DNA from: Aminobacter sp. HY435
GTDB taxonomy: Bacteria > Pseudomonadota > Alphaproteobacteria > Rhizobiales > Rhizobiaceae
Assembly: GCF_027568395.1 (NCBI RefSeq)
Contig: NZ_JANKZL010000001.1
Location: 248,001 to 312,000, forward strand
Length of the DNA stretch: 64,000 nt
Reading direction: 5' to 3'
The notes under the pieces: model-generated
The model's input: the letters and a program-made list of their open reading frames with translations, nothing else
Told to the model about the DNA's origin: nothing
Databases searched by the model: none
Program-made: the position numbers and the translations under genes
In this document: positions 45,595 to 54,520 of the stretch, in pieces
Numbering within the stretch: the stretch's first letter is position 1
Layout of the letters: each line of letters begins with the position of its first letter

Positions 45595-46151
45595 TGGCGC
45601 ACCGCGTTTTTGGCATCACCGGCTGGAAGAACTCCGGCAAGACCACGCTGACCGAACGGCTGGTCACCGAACTGGTCGGGCGCGGCTGGCGCATTTCGAC
45701 CATCAAGCATGCCCACCACGATTTCGACATCGACAAGCCGGGCGCCGACAGCTTTCGCCATCGCGAGGCCGGCGCCAGCGAAGTGGCGATCGTTTCGGGC
45801 CGACGCTGGGCGCTGATGCACGAATTGCGCGGCGAGGACGAACCGACGCTGCAGGACGTGCTGGGACGCATCGCCCCTTGCGATCTCGTGCTTGTCGAGG
45901 GCTACAAGCGCGAGGGCCACGCCAAGATCGAAGCGCGACGCCTCGAGGCCAAGGACCGTTCTCCACTGGCCGCCAACGATCCCGCAATCGTGGCGATTGC
46001 CTCCGACCATCCGATCGCGGGAGAGCGTCTGCCGGTCTTCGGCATAGACGACGTCGCCGCCATTGCCGACTTCATCGAGTTGCAGACGGGCATGAAAAAC
46101 AATGACGCAGCGTCACCCGAAGGTGGCCGAAGCATCTCTGCAAAAAACTGA
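45594..46151 (+). CDS. mobB: Molybdopterin-guanine dinucleotide biosynthesis protein B
   Basis: 185 residues. P-loop GWKNSGKTT near residue 10, HHDFDIDKPGADSFRHREAGA near 41 and the LVLVEGYKREGHAKIE stretch near 97 identify MobB, a GTP-binding helper of MobA. Translationally coupled to mobA by a one-base overlap. The final ~20 residues are not conserved. It ends the moaA-to-mobB plus-strand run. Confidence 0.94.
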   Translation: MAHRVFGITGWKNSGKTTLTERLVTELVGRGWRISTIKHAHHDFDIDKPGADSFRHREAGASEVAIVSGRRWALMHELRGEDEPTLQDVLGRIAPCDLVLVEGYKREGHAKIEARRLEAKDRSPLAANDPAIVAIASDHPIAGERLPVFGIDDVAAIADFIELQTGMKNNDAASPEGGRSISAKN

Positions 46152-46162
46152 ATCCCGATTGA

Positions 46163-46175
46163 TTTCCAATGGAAA
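46163..46175. promoter_or_regulatory. Short palindrome upstream of the amino-acid-binding protein gene
   Basis: TTTCCA-A-TGGAAA lies 94 bases before the binding-protein start codon, in a stretch that should hold its promoter. It could be an operator, but nothing else supports it. Confidence 0.3.
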
Positions 46176-46269
46176 ACAGTGGGAGTATCGCCGTCAGCAA
46201 CGGGAGGAAACCTTCCGTCAGCCAGCCGACCTGAGAGGAATTGGCTGGTAGCCAACAGAGAGGAACACG

Positions 46270-47046
46270 ATGAAGATTTCAACCCGTATCGCCCTCGCCG
46301 CGACGACGGCCCTGGCGCTGACCATCGGCGTGGCGCAGGCGCAGGAAAAGACGCTCAAGATCGCCACCGAAGGCGCTTACCCTCCCTACAACAACCTGAC
46401 CTCCGACGGTAAGCTCGTGGGCTTCGACGTCGACATCGCCAACGCGCTTTGCGAAGAGATGAAGGCCAAGTGCGAAATCGTCGCCCAGGAATGGGACGGC
46501 ATGATCCCGGCGCTTCAGGCCGGCAAGTTCGACGCCATCATCGCCCAGATGTCGATCACGCCGGAGCGCAAGGAGAAGATCGACTTCTCGAATAAGTACA
46601 TCAACACGCCCGCCGTGATCGCCGCTGCAAAGGACAGCGACATCAAGGGCGTGACCAAGGAAGACCTCGCCGGCAAGACAATCGGCGTGCAGGGCTCGAC
46701 CATCCACTACAACTACGCCGAGAAGGTCTTCACCGACAGCGAGATCAAGTCTTATCCGACCGCTGACGAATACAAGCTCGACATGGCCAACGGCCGTCTC
46801 GACGCGGTCAGCGACGACGCCGTGACCATGGGCGCCTGGCTGGAAACGGCTGATGGTGCGTGCTGCAAGATCGTCGGCATCATTCCGAACATGCCGGAAA
46901 TCCACGGCGACGGCGCTGGCGTCGGCGTGCGCAAGGGCGATGCCCTGGCAGGCGAATTCACCGCTGCCATCGCGGCCATCCGCGCCAACGGCAAATACAA
47001 GGAAATCAACGACAGGTACTTCAAGTTCGACGCCTACGGCGAGTAA
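46270..47046 (+). CDS. Polar amino-acid ABC transporter, periplasmic binding protein
   Basis: 258 residues. Signal peptide (about 1-24, ending AQAQ), then ATEGAYPPYNNL near residue 33, and the family-3 pattern GFDVDIANALCEEM near 52. Close to the lysine/arginine/ornithine or octopine/nopaline binding proteins (HisJ/ArgT-like); which basic amino acid is unproven. It starts with AGAGAGGA upstream. Permeases follow on the same strand after a strong hairpin; no ATPase is in the cluster. Confidence 0.93.
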   Translation: MKISTRIALAATTALALTIGVAQAQEKTLKIATEGAYPPYNNLTSDGKLVGFDVDIANALCEEMKAKCEIVAQEWDGMIPALQAGKFDAIIAQMSITPERKEKIDFSNKYINTPAVIAAAKDSDIKGVTKEDLAGKTIGVQGSTIHYNYAEKVFTDSEIKSYPTADEYKLDMANGRLDAVSDDAVTMGAWLETADGACCKIVGIIPNMPEIHGDGAGVGVRKGDALAGEFTAAIAAIRANGKYKEINDRYFKFDAYGE

Positions 47047-47069
47047 GCCCGTCAAGGCCCGAGCGATGC

Positions 47070-47100
47070 ACAGGCGGCGGGACAAGTTCCCGCCGCCTGT
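47070..47100 (+). other. Strong intercistronic hairpin after the binding-protein gene
   Basis: ACAGGCGGCGGGA and TCCCGCCGCCTGT pair perfectly over 13 bases with loop CAAGT. There is no U run, so it is probably not a full terminator. Hairpins at this place commonly protect the binding-protein part of the transcript, giving more of it than of permeases. Confidence 0.7.
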
Positions 47101-47179
47101 CTAAAGTAGAAAGACAACGATAAGCCGCCACCAAGGCCGGCAGCCTCCGCAACGAGGGGCGAAAGGGGACAGGCGACCG

Positions 47180-47893
47180 ATGCAGAGCATCTGGGGGCTT
47201 TTGAGTTTCGGACCTGACGGCTGGGGCGACGACCTGTTGCGCGGGGTGTTCGTTACCGTTTCCCTGGCCCTGGTGACACTGCCGCTGGGGTTGCTGATCG
47301 GCTTCTTCGTCGCGCTTTCCAAGCAATCCAGCGAGCCCTCGCTGCGGCTTGCCGGCAACATCTACACCACCATCTTTCGCGGCCTGCCCGAACTGCTGAC
47401 GCTGTTCCTGGTCTTTTACGGCGCGCAGATCGGCATCCAGCAAGTCGTACGGTTCATAAGCCCGGACGCGACTGTCGAGATCAACAGCTTCGTCGCCGGT
47501 ATGATTGCCTTGGGCGTGGTGTTTTCGTCCTACGCCAGCGAGGTGTTCCTGTCGGCCTTCCGCGCCATCCCAAAGGGCCAGTATGAAGGCGGCTACTCCG
47601 TTGGCCTGTCGCCGCGCCAGACGATGCGGCTCATCATCCTGCCCCAACTGGTGCGCATCGCCCTGCCCGGCCTTTCCAATCTCTGGCTGATCCTGCTCAA
47701 GGACACCGCGCTGGTCTCGGCCATCGGCTTGACCGACATCGTGCGCCAGGCAAGCATCGCGGCACGGGTGACCAAGCAGGCCTTCCTCTTCTTCGGCGTC
47801 GCCTGCCTGATCTATCTGGCCCTCGCCATCATTTCTTCATTCGGCATCGCGGCCATCGAGCGCCGGGTCGGCAAGCGCGAGGCAACACGATGA
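47180..47893 (+). CDS. Polar amino-acid ABC transporter permease (HisQ-like)
   Basis: 237 residues. Five membrane helices with the family EAA-type loop: YASEVFLSAFRAIPKGQYEGGYSVGLSPRQTMRLIILPQ near residue 112. It forms the channel with the next gene product in the inner membrane. A GGGGAC-type site lies upstream. Its end overlaps the next permease start by 4 bases. Confidence 0.92.
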   Translation: MQSIWGLLSFGPDGWGDDLLRGVFVTVSLALVTLPLGLLIGFFVALSKQSSEPSLRLAGNIYTTIFRGLPELLTLFLVFYGAQIGIQQVVRFISPDATVEINSFVAGMIALGVVFSSYASEVFLSAFRAIPKGQYEGGYSVGLSPRQTMRLIILPQLVRIALPGLSNLWLILLKDTALVSAIGLTDIVRQASIAARVTKQAFLFFGVACLIYLALAIISSFGIAAIERRVGKREATR

Positions 47894-48720
47894 ACGCCTC
47901 GGTGGAAACGGCGCAGAAGGCACAGCGCCCACCGGCCCCGCCACGTGGCTGGCCGCGCGCGCGCATTTTCGGCTCGGCCCTGGTCGCCTTCTGGATCTTG
48001 TTCGGCATCGGCATCGTCGCCTATCTGTTCAGCGCCTGGAACCCCGAGCTTTTCGCCAAGTACGCGCCCTCCTATATCTCCGGGCTGGGCGTCACGCTGT
48101 CGCTGGTCGCGATCTCGATCGTGCTTGGCGCGATCCTGTCGATACCGATCTGCTACGCGCGCATGTCGAGCAACCGCGTTCTCAACGCGATCTCCTACGG
48201 CTACGTCTATTTCTTCCGCGGCACGCCGCTCTTGGCGCAAACGTTCCTGATCTATTACGGCTTCGGCTCGTTCAAGCCGCAGATCGAGATGGTCGGCCTT
48301 TGGGGCTTCTTCCGCGAAGCCTGGTATTGCGCCATTTTCGCCTTTGCCCTCAACACGGCCGCCTATCAGGCGGAAATCCTGCGCGGCGCCATCGAAAGCG
48401 TCGGCAAGGGCCAGTGGGAGGCGGCTTCGGCGCTTGGCCTGACCAAACTCCAGACCATGTACAAGGTGATCCTGCCGCAGGCGCTGGTGGTTGCGCTGCG
48501 CCCTTACGGCAACGAGATCATCCTGATGATCAAGGGTTCGGCCATCGTCGCCATCATCACCGTCTACGACCTGATGGGCGAGACGCGCCGTGCCTTCTCG
48601 CGCACCTTCGACTTCCAGACCTACATCTGGGCAGCCCTGCTCTATCTCGCCCTGGTCGAAACGCTGCGCCACTTCGTCGACTGGATCGAACGCCGCATTA
48701 CCCGCCACATGCATCGCTGA
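47890..48720 (+). CDS. Polar amino-acid ABC transporter permease (HisM-like)
   Basis: 276 residues. A soluble ~25-residue N-terminus precedes five or six helices. The loop with AYQAEILRGAIESVGKGQWEAASALGL near residue 155 binds the ATPase. The start overlaps the stop of the upstream permease (ATGA). The next gene is a dehydrogenase, so the ATPase must be encoded elsewhere or shared with another system. Confidence 0.92.
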   Translation: MNASVETAQKAQRPPAPPRGWPRARIFGSALVAFWILFGIGIVAYLFSAWNPELFAKYAPSYISGLGVTLSLVAISIVLGAILSIPICYARMSSNRVLNAISYGYVYFFRGTPLLAQTFLIYYGFGSFKPQIEMVGLWGFFREAWYCAIFAFALNTAAYQAEILRGAIESVGKGQWEAASALGLTKLQTMYKVILPQALVVALRPYGNEIILMIKGSAIVAIITVYDLMGETRRAFSRTFDFQTYIWAALLYLALVETLRHFVDWIERRITRHMHR

Positions 48721-48812
48721 TCCCGGTCCGGGATTGGTCACCGCGAAGCTTGACGAATCCGCTCCATGGCATAGACCTCTGACAACGATTTTCGGCGTTC
48801 AAAGGGTTTGCA

Positions 48813-49682
48813 ATGGCATCTGTCGCGTTTCTGGGCCTCGGCGTCATGGGCTACCCCATGGCCGGCCATCTCAAGATCAAGGGCGGCCACGACGTCACCG
48901 TCTACAACCGGACCACGGCAAAGGCCGAGAAATGGGCGACAGAGCACGGCGGCAGCCGCGCCCCGACACCGGCCGAGGCGGTCCGGGGCAAGGACTTCGT
49001 CTTCGCCTGCGTCGGCAATGACGATGACCTGCGCGCCGTCACAATCGGCTCGGACGGCGCCTTCCAGACGATGAAGAAAGGCGCGATTTTCATCGACAAC
49101 ACCACCGCATCCGCCGAAGTCGCGCGTGAACTCGCCGCTGAGGCAGCCACACGCGGCATCCATTTCCTCGACGCGCCCGTCTCCGGTGGCCAGGCCGGCG
49201 CCGAAAATGGCGTTCTGACGGTCATGGTCGGTGGCGAGCAGGCTGTTTTCGACCAGGCACGGCCGGTCATCGACGCGTTTGCCCGCATGGTCGGCCTGAT
49301 GGGGCCGACGGGCGCCGGCCAGCTCACCAAGATGATCAACCAAATCTGCATCGCCGGCCTCGTCCAGGGACTGGCTGAAGGCATCCATTTCGGCAAGAAG
49401 GCGGGGCTCGACATCGAAAAGGTCGTCGAGGTCATCTCCAAGGGAGCCGCCGGCTCCTGGCAGATGGAAAACCGCCACAAGACGATGAACGCGGGCAAAT
49501 ACGACTTCGGCTTCGCCATCGACTGGATGCGCAAGGATCTCGGCATCTGCCTCGCCGAGGCCGACCGCAATGGCGCCAAGCTGCCGGTGACCGCCCTTGT
49601 CGACCAGTTCTACAAGGACGTGCAGTCGATGGGCGGCAACCGCTGGGACACGTCGTCCCTGCTCGCCCGGCTGGAAAGGTAG
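48813..49682 (+). CDS. 3-hydroxyisobutyrate-dehydrogenase-like NAD(P)-dependent oxidoreductase
   Basis: 289 residues. GLGVMGYPMAGHL near residue 7 binds the dinucleotide; VSGGQAGAENGVL near 122 and GQLTKMINQ with the catalytic Lys near 168 identify the beta-hydroxyacid dehydrogenase family. Members reduce or oxidise 3-hydroxyisobutyrate, tartronate semialdehyde, glyoxylate or succinic semialdehyde. Asn in YNRTTAK after strand 2 suggests NADP. Substrate not established. AlkD gene follows 6 bases later. Confidence 0.88.
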   Translation: MASVAFLGLGVMGYPMAGHLKIKGGHDVTVYNRTTAKAEKWATEHGGSRAPTPAEAVRGKDFVFACVGNDDDLRAVTIGSDGAFQTMKKGAIFIDNTTASAEVARELAAEAATRGIHFLDAPVSGGQAGAENGVLTVMVGGEQAVFDQARPVIDAFARMVGLMGPTGAGQLTKMINQICIAGLVQGLAEGIHFGKKAGLDIEKVVEVISKGAAGSWQMENRHKTMNAGKYDFGFAIDWMRKDLGICLAEADRNGAKLPVTALVDQFYKDVQSMGGNRWDTSSLLARLER

Positions 49683-49688
49683 CACGAC

Positions 49689-50387
49689 ATGGTCCTGGCG
49701 CCGGCATCGACCGCCGAGGAGATTGTCGCGCATCTGCGCACGCTTGCCTCGGACGAGAGCCGCGCCGGCATGGCCAGGTTCGGCATCGCCACCGATCGGG
49801 CGCTCGGCATCCCCAATGCGGTGATCAACCCGATCGCTCGGCAGGTGAAGCGCGATCACGGCAGGGCCCTGGCGCTGTGGGCGACCGGCATCCGCGAAGC
49901 GCGCCTTCTGGCGATCCTCACCGACGAACCGGCGAAAGTGAAGCGGGCGCAGATCGACGCCATGGCGGTGGACTTCGACAGCTGGGAAATCGTCGACCAC
50001 GCGGCCCACCTGATCATCGGCGCCAAGCTGGCGCACGAGGTCGTCCCCGCCTATGCCGCCGACGAGCGCGAATTCGTCCGGCGCGAGGCGTTCGCGATCA
50101 TCGCCACGGGCGCCGTGCACCTCAAGAAAGAACCGGACGAGACCTTCATCGCCTGGCTCGACCTGGTCGAGGCCCATGCCGAAGATGACAGGAACTTTGT
50201 CAAGAAGGCGGTCAACTGGGCACTGAGGCAGGTGGGCAAGCGCTCGCTTGCGCTTCATGGCCCTGCCCTCAGCTTGGCTGACAAGCTGGCCGCCTCGGAC
50301 AGCAAGGCGGCGCGGTGGATCGGCAAGGACGCATCCCGCGAACTCGCCGATCCGAAGACGCTTGCGCGCCTTGAAGCCAAGCGATGA
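49689..50387 (+). CDS. AlkD-like DNA alkylation repair protein
   Basis: 232 residues of helical HEAT-like repeats: the stretch ALWATGIREARLLAILTDEP near residue 58, then DSWEIVDHAAHLI near 97 and FVKKAVNWALRQVGKRS near 175 are family features. AlkD flips out and removes bulky or cationic alkyl bases without a helix-hairpin-helix fold. It follows the dehydrogenase gene closely and converges on the Lrp gene with touching stops. Confidence 0.9.
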   Translation: MVLAPASTAEEIVAHLRTLASDESRAGMARFGIATDRALGIPNAVINPIARQVKRDHGRALALWATGIREARLLAILTDEPAKVKRAQIDAMAVDFDSWEIVDHAAHLIIGAKLAHEVVPAYAADEREFVRREAFAIIATGAVHLKKEPDETFIAWLDLVEAHAEDDRNFVKKAVNWALRQVGKRSLALHGPALSLADKLAASDSKAARWIGKDASRELADPKTLARLEAKR

Positions 50388-50879
50388 TCAGGCGGCGCTG
50401 GCGCCGCTTTCCTTGTCGAGGATCATGTAGTCGAGCGGCATTTCGGTCGTGTACTTGATCTGCTCCATGGCGAACGAAGACGACACGTCGCGGATTTCGA
50501 TCTTGGCGATCAGCCGCTTGTAGAAGGCGTCATAAGCGCCGATATCGGGCACCACCACGCGGAGCAGGTAATCGACATCGCCGCTCATGCGGTAGAACTC
50601 GATGACCTCGGGGAATTCCTGGATCACTTCGGAAAAGCGGCGCAGCCATTCGTGGCTATGCGAATTGGTGCGGATAGCCACGAAGACGGTGACGCGCGCA
50701 TTGATCTTCTCGGGGTCGAGCAACGCCACGCGACGCTTGATCACGCCCTCTTCCTCGAGCTTCTGTATCCGCCGCCAGCAGGGCGTCGTGGAAAGCCCGA
50801 CTTTCTTGGCGACATCGGCAACGGCCAGCGTTGCATCCTCCTGAAGGAGGCGAAGTATTTTCCTGTCGAGGCGGTCCAT
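50388..50879 (-). CDS. Lrp/AsnC-family transcriptional regulator
   Basis: 163 residues from ATG 50879. Helix-turn-helix LSTTPCWRRIQKLEEEGVI near residue 30 and the RAM effector domain with MSGDVDYLLRVVVPDIGAYDAFYKRLI near 100. Regulators like this respond to amino acids. No adjacent target is clear. The stop abuts that of alkD. Upstream sequence (50880-50989) is A/T-richer and should contain its promoter. Confidence 0.93.
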   Translation of the reverse strand: MDRLDRKILRLLQEDATLAVADVAKKVGLSTTPCWRRIQKLEEEGVIKRRVALLDPEKINARVTVFVAIRTNSHSHEWLRRFSEVIQEFPEVIEFYRMSGDVDYLLRVVVPDIGAYDAFYKRLIAKIEIRDVSSSFAMEQIKYTTEMPLDYMILDKESGASAA

Positions 50880-50989
50880 TTTTGGCTCCGTTAGAAAAGG
50901 TTCGCCATAATCCTGATATTGCCCCGACCATACAAGAAAGGAATTCTCCGCGCACCACGCATCTTCGGTATGGAATTCCAAATCGCCAG

Positions 50990-51607
50990 CTAGAGGCGAT
51001 GCCGGATTTCTGCCTTGAGAAAAGGCAGCAATTCCATTTCGAACCAGGGATTGCGCTTGATCCAGCCGGTGTTGCGCCACGATGGATGCGGGAGGGGCAG
51101 CACATGCGGCGCAGATGAGCGCGCCCACACGGCGCGCCAGCCGGCCACGGTGTCTGTCAGCGACCCGGCCATGGCCGCCCCCATGTGCCATCGCTGCGCG
51201 TACTGGCCAACCGCCAAAACAAGGTCGATCTGCGGCATCGCGGCCATCAGCCCGGCGCGCCAGGCTGGCGCGCATTCGCGGCGCGGCGGCAGGTCGCCGC
51301 CCTTGGCGTCCTGCCCGGGAAAACAGAAGCCCATCGGCACGATGGCGAATTTCGACGGATCGTAAAACACGTCCGGCGTCACGCCGAGCCAGTCACGCAA
51401 CCGATCGCCGGACGGATCGGTGAAGGGCGCGCCGCTGAGATGCACCCTGGTTCCGGGCGCCTGCCCGGCAATCAGGATGCGGGCCGTCCTCGACGGAACC
51501 ACGACAGGCCGCGGCTCGTGCGGCAACGGCCTGCCCAGCGGGCGCTCGACGCAGATTCGGCACGCTTTGATTTCCTCCGCGAGCCTGTCGAGGTCATCGG
51601 CAATCAT
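50990..51607 (-). CDS. Uracil-DNA glycosylase family protein
   Basis: 205 residues from ATG 51607 overlapping the GST stop by one base (TGATG). GQAPGTRVHLSGAPFTDPSGDRLRDWL near residue 48 and HPSWRN near 180 are the UDG superfamily motifs. A CxxC (CRICV) near residue 16 recalls the family 4 enzymes, but the remaining two cluster cysteines are not evident, so iron-sulfur binding is doubtful. Removes uracil, or has an unknown substrate. Confidence 0.8.
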   Translation of the reverse strand: MIADDLDRLAEEIKACRICVERPLGRPLPHEPRPVVVPSRTARILIAGQAPGTRVHLSGAPFTDPSGDRLRDWLGVTPDVFYDPSKFAIVPMGFCFPGQDAKGGDLPPRRECAPAWRAGLMAAMPQIDLVLAVGQYAQRWHMGAAMAGSLTDTVAGWRAVWARSSAPHVLPLPHPSWRNTGWIKRNPWFEMELLPFLKAEIRHRL

Positions 51608-52218
51608 CAGGCGGCTGCACTCGGCCGCGACGACAGGTTGCGGTGCCATTCGAGCACGTTGGAAAATTCCTCAGGCACGACGATCTTGGCCGGCTTCATG
51701 AAGTCGAGAGCGATCAGCCCGGTGATGTCGGCAATGGAGAAATCGTCGCCGGCGACAAATTCCCGCAAGGCGAGTTCGCCGTCCAGGAAGTTCAGGAATT
51801 CGAGCGCCTTGGGGCGGTTGACCTCGCCCCACTCCGGCACCTGAGGCACTTCCCATTCCTTCATGGCAGGGTGCGTGTGGCGGAAGGCGAAGGCGACGGG
51901 CTGAAACAGGTTGAACTCGATCCGCCGCTGCCACATCTCGACCTTGGCCTTGCCGAGCCCGCCTCGGCCGAAAAGCGCTGGCTCCGGATAAAGCTCCTCG
52001 AAATAGCGGCAGATAGCGACGGATTCCGTCAGGATGGTGCCGTCGTCGAGTTCGAGCACCGGCAAGCGCCGCAACGGGTTGCGCAGGGCCACATCGCCGC
52101 CCTTGTGCTCAAGCGCGCCCATGTCGACGCTGACGATCGGCACATCGATGCCCTTTTCGGCGAGAAATACCCGAACACGTCGCGGATTGGGCGCGCGGCC
52201 GCCGTCAAACAGCTTCAT
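51607..52218 (-). CDS. Glutathione S-transferase family protein
   Basis: 203 residues with GAGGAGG ahead. The thioredoxin-like N-terminus (RVRVFLAEKGIDVPIVSVDM, LPVLELDDGTILTESVAICRYFEE) and helical C-terminus with FSIADITGLIALDF fit the GST fold. Coupled to the UDG gene by a one-base overlap. Substrate unknown. Confidence 0.9.
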   Translation of the reverse strand: MKLFDGGRAPNPRRVRVFLAEKGIDVPIVSVDMGALEHKGGDVALRNPLRRLPVLELDDGTILTESVAICRYFEELYPEPALFGRGGLGKAKVEMWQRRIEFNLFQPVAFAFRHTHPAMKEWEVPQVPEWGEVNRPKALEFLNFLDGELALREFVAGDDFSIADITGLIALDFMKPAKIVVPEEFSNVLEWHRNLSSRPSAAA

Positions 52219-52262
52219 GATGCCTCCTCGATCATTTCGTTGCTCAAAACATAGACCGCAAG

Positions 52263-52880
52263 CTACGAGAAACGAAAGATTTCTCGTAGCCAGTTGAGAA
52301 TGCGGCCATATCCGTCATGCGGCGTCTCGCCCATGTCACCATGGGTGGCGCGCCAGTCGCGCGGCCTTTCGAATTCGCCCGCCCACATGCCGCTGCCGGC
52401 GCGGCGGGCGGCGAGTTCCTCGACCTGATAGCCTCCATACGAAACGGCCCAGCCGGCCTCGACCTGGGCACGATTGAGATCGATGTTGCCGGCCCTGCAT
52501 TCGCCGAGCAAGCGATTGTATTTGTCGCGCTCCCGGCCGCTGCACACGACCGGCCGGCGGCCCACCAGCTTCGACAACGCTTCCCGCGACCGGCGCCCAC
52601 ACGGATAGTCTTCCCCATCCTTGCGGCAAGTCTGCGAGAACTCGGGCGCGTCGATACCGACGAGGCGTATGCGCTCGCCTCCGAGCGTGATGGAATCGCC
52701 GTCGTTGATGATTGCTGAGCCTTCGGTCGTACGCGTCTCGAAACGGTCGAGGCGCACCGACACCAGAACCAGAAGGCCAAAGATCGTAGCGGTGAGGAGA
52801 TAGTCGAAGAACCTGCGCCAACCGCTGCGCGATCGTCGAATTCTCCGCTGTCGCGGCCTGCCCGACCACGAACGGCTCAT
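52263..52880 (-). CDS. Membrane-anchored thermonuclease-like (SNase) protein
   Basis: 205 residues. An Arg-rich N-terminus and one membrane helix (about 24-43) anchor an OB-fold nuclease domain with IRLVGIDAPEFSQTC near residue 72 and the DKYNRLLGECRAGNIDLN near 118. The catalytic Arg-Glu-Arg positions of SNase appear kept (R in IRLVGI, E in LLGEC). It probably acts in the periplasm on nucleic acids, or binds only. Confidence 0.82.
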   Translation of the reverse strand: MSRSWSGRPRQRRIRRSRSGWRRFFDYLLTATIFGLLVLVSVRLDRFETRTTEGSAIINDGDSITLGGERIRLVGIDAPEFSQTCRKDGEDYPCGRRSREALSKLVGRRPVVCSGRERDKYNRLLGECRAGNIDLNRAQVEAGWAVSYGGYQVEELAARRAGSGMWAGEFERPRDWRATHGDMGETPHDGYGRILNWLREIFRFS

Positions 52881-52955
52881 ATGGCAAACAATCCCTTAAT
52901 CATTCGGACGTAGCGTGCAGGTGTAAGTAAAGCGCGCGCGAAATCGAAATATCAC

Positions 52956-54473
52956 ATGCCGTTGCAACGCTCTAATACGGCGGACAAGATCATTGTGGAC
53001 CGCAGGAAACGCCATCGCAACAGCGATGTCGCCCGCGCTGTCCGCAAGACCCGCGACCAGCTGGCGCAACAGCCCGGCGGGATTGCGTTCGAGCGCGAGT
53101 TGCTCAAGCTCCATGCTCGCTCGATCGTCACCAATTCGGCCACCCTGCCGCTGCTGATCGTCATCTTCGCGGGCATCGGGGTCACGCTCGGCGCGAACAG
53201 CGAGATACTGATCTGGGCGCTGATTGCAATACTCGGCTATGTCGGGCTCGCCATCCTTGCCCGCCGCACCGACGGGGCCAGGCCGGAAACCGTCAAACCG
53301 CCCGCAATGCGCCGCAACTTCCTCGTCGGCCATTTCACCACGGGCCTGGCATGGGCATATCTGGCTGCCATGACTTGCGCCGGATGCGAACCGGCGCTGC
53401 TCTCGGTGATGAAGGGCATCTTCCTGCTGGTGGCCATGGCAACGACCGCGATCGTGGCTTCGTCGCTCAGCGGTTCGCTGCTCATCACCTTCGTGGTTCC
53501 GGTCGCGGCCTATGCCGCATTCGGCGCAAACCTGAACCAGCCGCTTGGCCTTGCCATGGTCGCGCTGCTGGTCGCGGCACTGCCGTTCTTTTCCGAGGTG
53601 GCGCGGATCAAGAACCGCTCGGCACTGATGCTGATGTCGTTTCGTTCCGAGATGGACGCCCTCATCGCCGAACTCGAAACGGCAAAGTCGATGTCCGACG
53701 AGGCACGGCGACGCGCCGAAGATGCCAATCTCGCCAAATCGCGCTTTCTCGCCACGATGAGCCACGAACTGCGCACGCCACTCAACGCGATCCTCGGGTT
53801 TTCCGAGGTGATGGCCGGTGAAGTTCTCGGGCCGATGAACAGCCCGACCTACCGCGAATACTCGCGCGACATTCACGAATCCGGCCAGCACCTGCTCGAC
53901 CTGATCAACGAAATTCTCGATCTCTCGCGTATCGAGGCGGGCCGTTACCAGCTCAACGAAGAACCGCAATCGCTGCTCTCCATCGTCGAGGACTGTTGCC
54001 ACATGATGGAGCTTAAGGCGCGCAACAAGGACCTGCGCATCGTCGAGCAATTCGAGCCGGGCCTGCCACGCCTTTTGGGCGACGAGCGCGCGATCCGCCA
54101 GATCACGCTCAACCTGTTGTCGAATGCGATCAAGTTTTCGCCGACAGGCGGCGAAATTCGCGTCCGGGTCGGCTGGACGGCCGGCGGCGGCCAGTACCTC
54201 TCGGTCAAGGACAACGGACCCGGTATTCCGCCGGAAGAAATCCCGATCGTGCTTTCCGCATTCGGACAGGGCTCGATAGCCATCAAGAGCGCCGAACAGG
54301 GAACGGGGCTTGGCCTGCCGATCGTCCAGGGCCTGCTAGCGCTGCATGGCGGCGAGTTCGATTTGCGTTCGAAGCTGCGCGAGGGCACCGAGGCCATTGG
54401 CATCTTTCCCGCCTCTCGTGTCATCGACGGCTTGTCCGAAGCGCCACTGCGCAGCGCTGGCGGCGGCCGCTAG
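52956..54473 (+). CDS. Membrane histidine kinase (PdhS/PleC-DivJ-like)
   Basis: 505 residues. N-terminal Arg/Lys-rich region, five or six membrane helices (about 55-215), a short coiled coil, HisKA with SHELRTPLNAILGFSEVM near residue 267, and an ATPase domain with N-box NLLSNAIKFSP near 385, DNGPGIP near 420 and GTGLGLPIVQGLLALHGG near 450. The H-box resembles the PdhS family, which controls DivK and asymmetric division in Hyphomicrobiales. No response regulator is adjacent, and the start at 52956 lacks a clear ribosome site. Confidence 0.85.
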   Translation: MPLQRSNTADKIIVDRRKRHRNSDVARAVRKTRDQLAQQPGGIAFERELLKLHARSIVTNSATLPLLIVIFAGIGVTLGANSEILIWALIAILGYVGLAILARRTDGARPETVKPPAMRRNFLVGHFTTGLAWAYLAAMTCAGCEPALLSVMKGIFLLVAMATTAIVASSLSGSLLITFVVPVAAYAAFGANLNQPLGLAMVALLVAALPFFSEVARIKNRSALMLMSFRSEMDALIAELETAKSMSDEARRRAEDANLAKSRFLATMSHELRTPLNAILGFSEVMAGEVLGPMNSPTYREYSRDIHESGQHLLDLINEILDLSRIEAGRYQLNEEPQSLLSIVEDCCHMMELKARNKDLRIVEQFEPGLPRLLGDERAIRQITLNLLSNAIKFSPTGGEIRVRVGWTAGGGQYLSVKDNGPGIPPEEIPIVLSAFGQGSIAIKSAEQGTGLGLPIVQGLLALHGGEFDLRSKLREGTEAIGIFPASRVIDGLSEAPLRSAGGGR

Positions 54474-54520
54474 CTCCGACCACACCGCCAATTCGACGCC
54501 TTTGGCCCCGAGCCGCAGCT

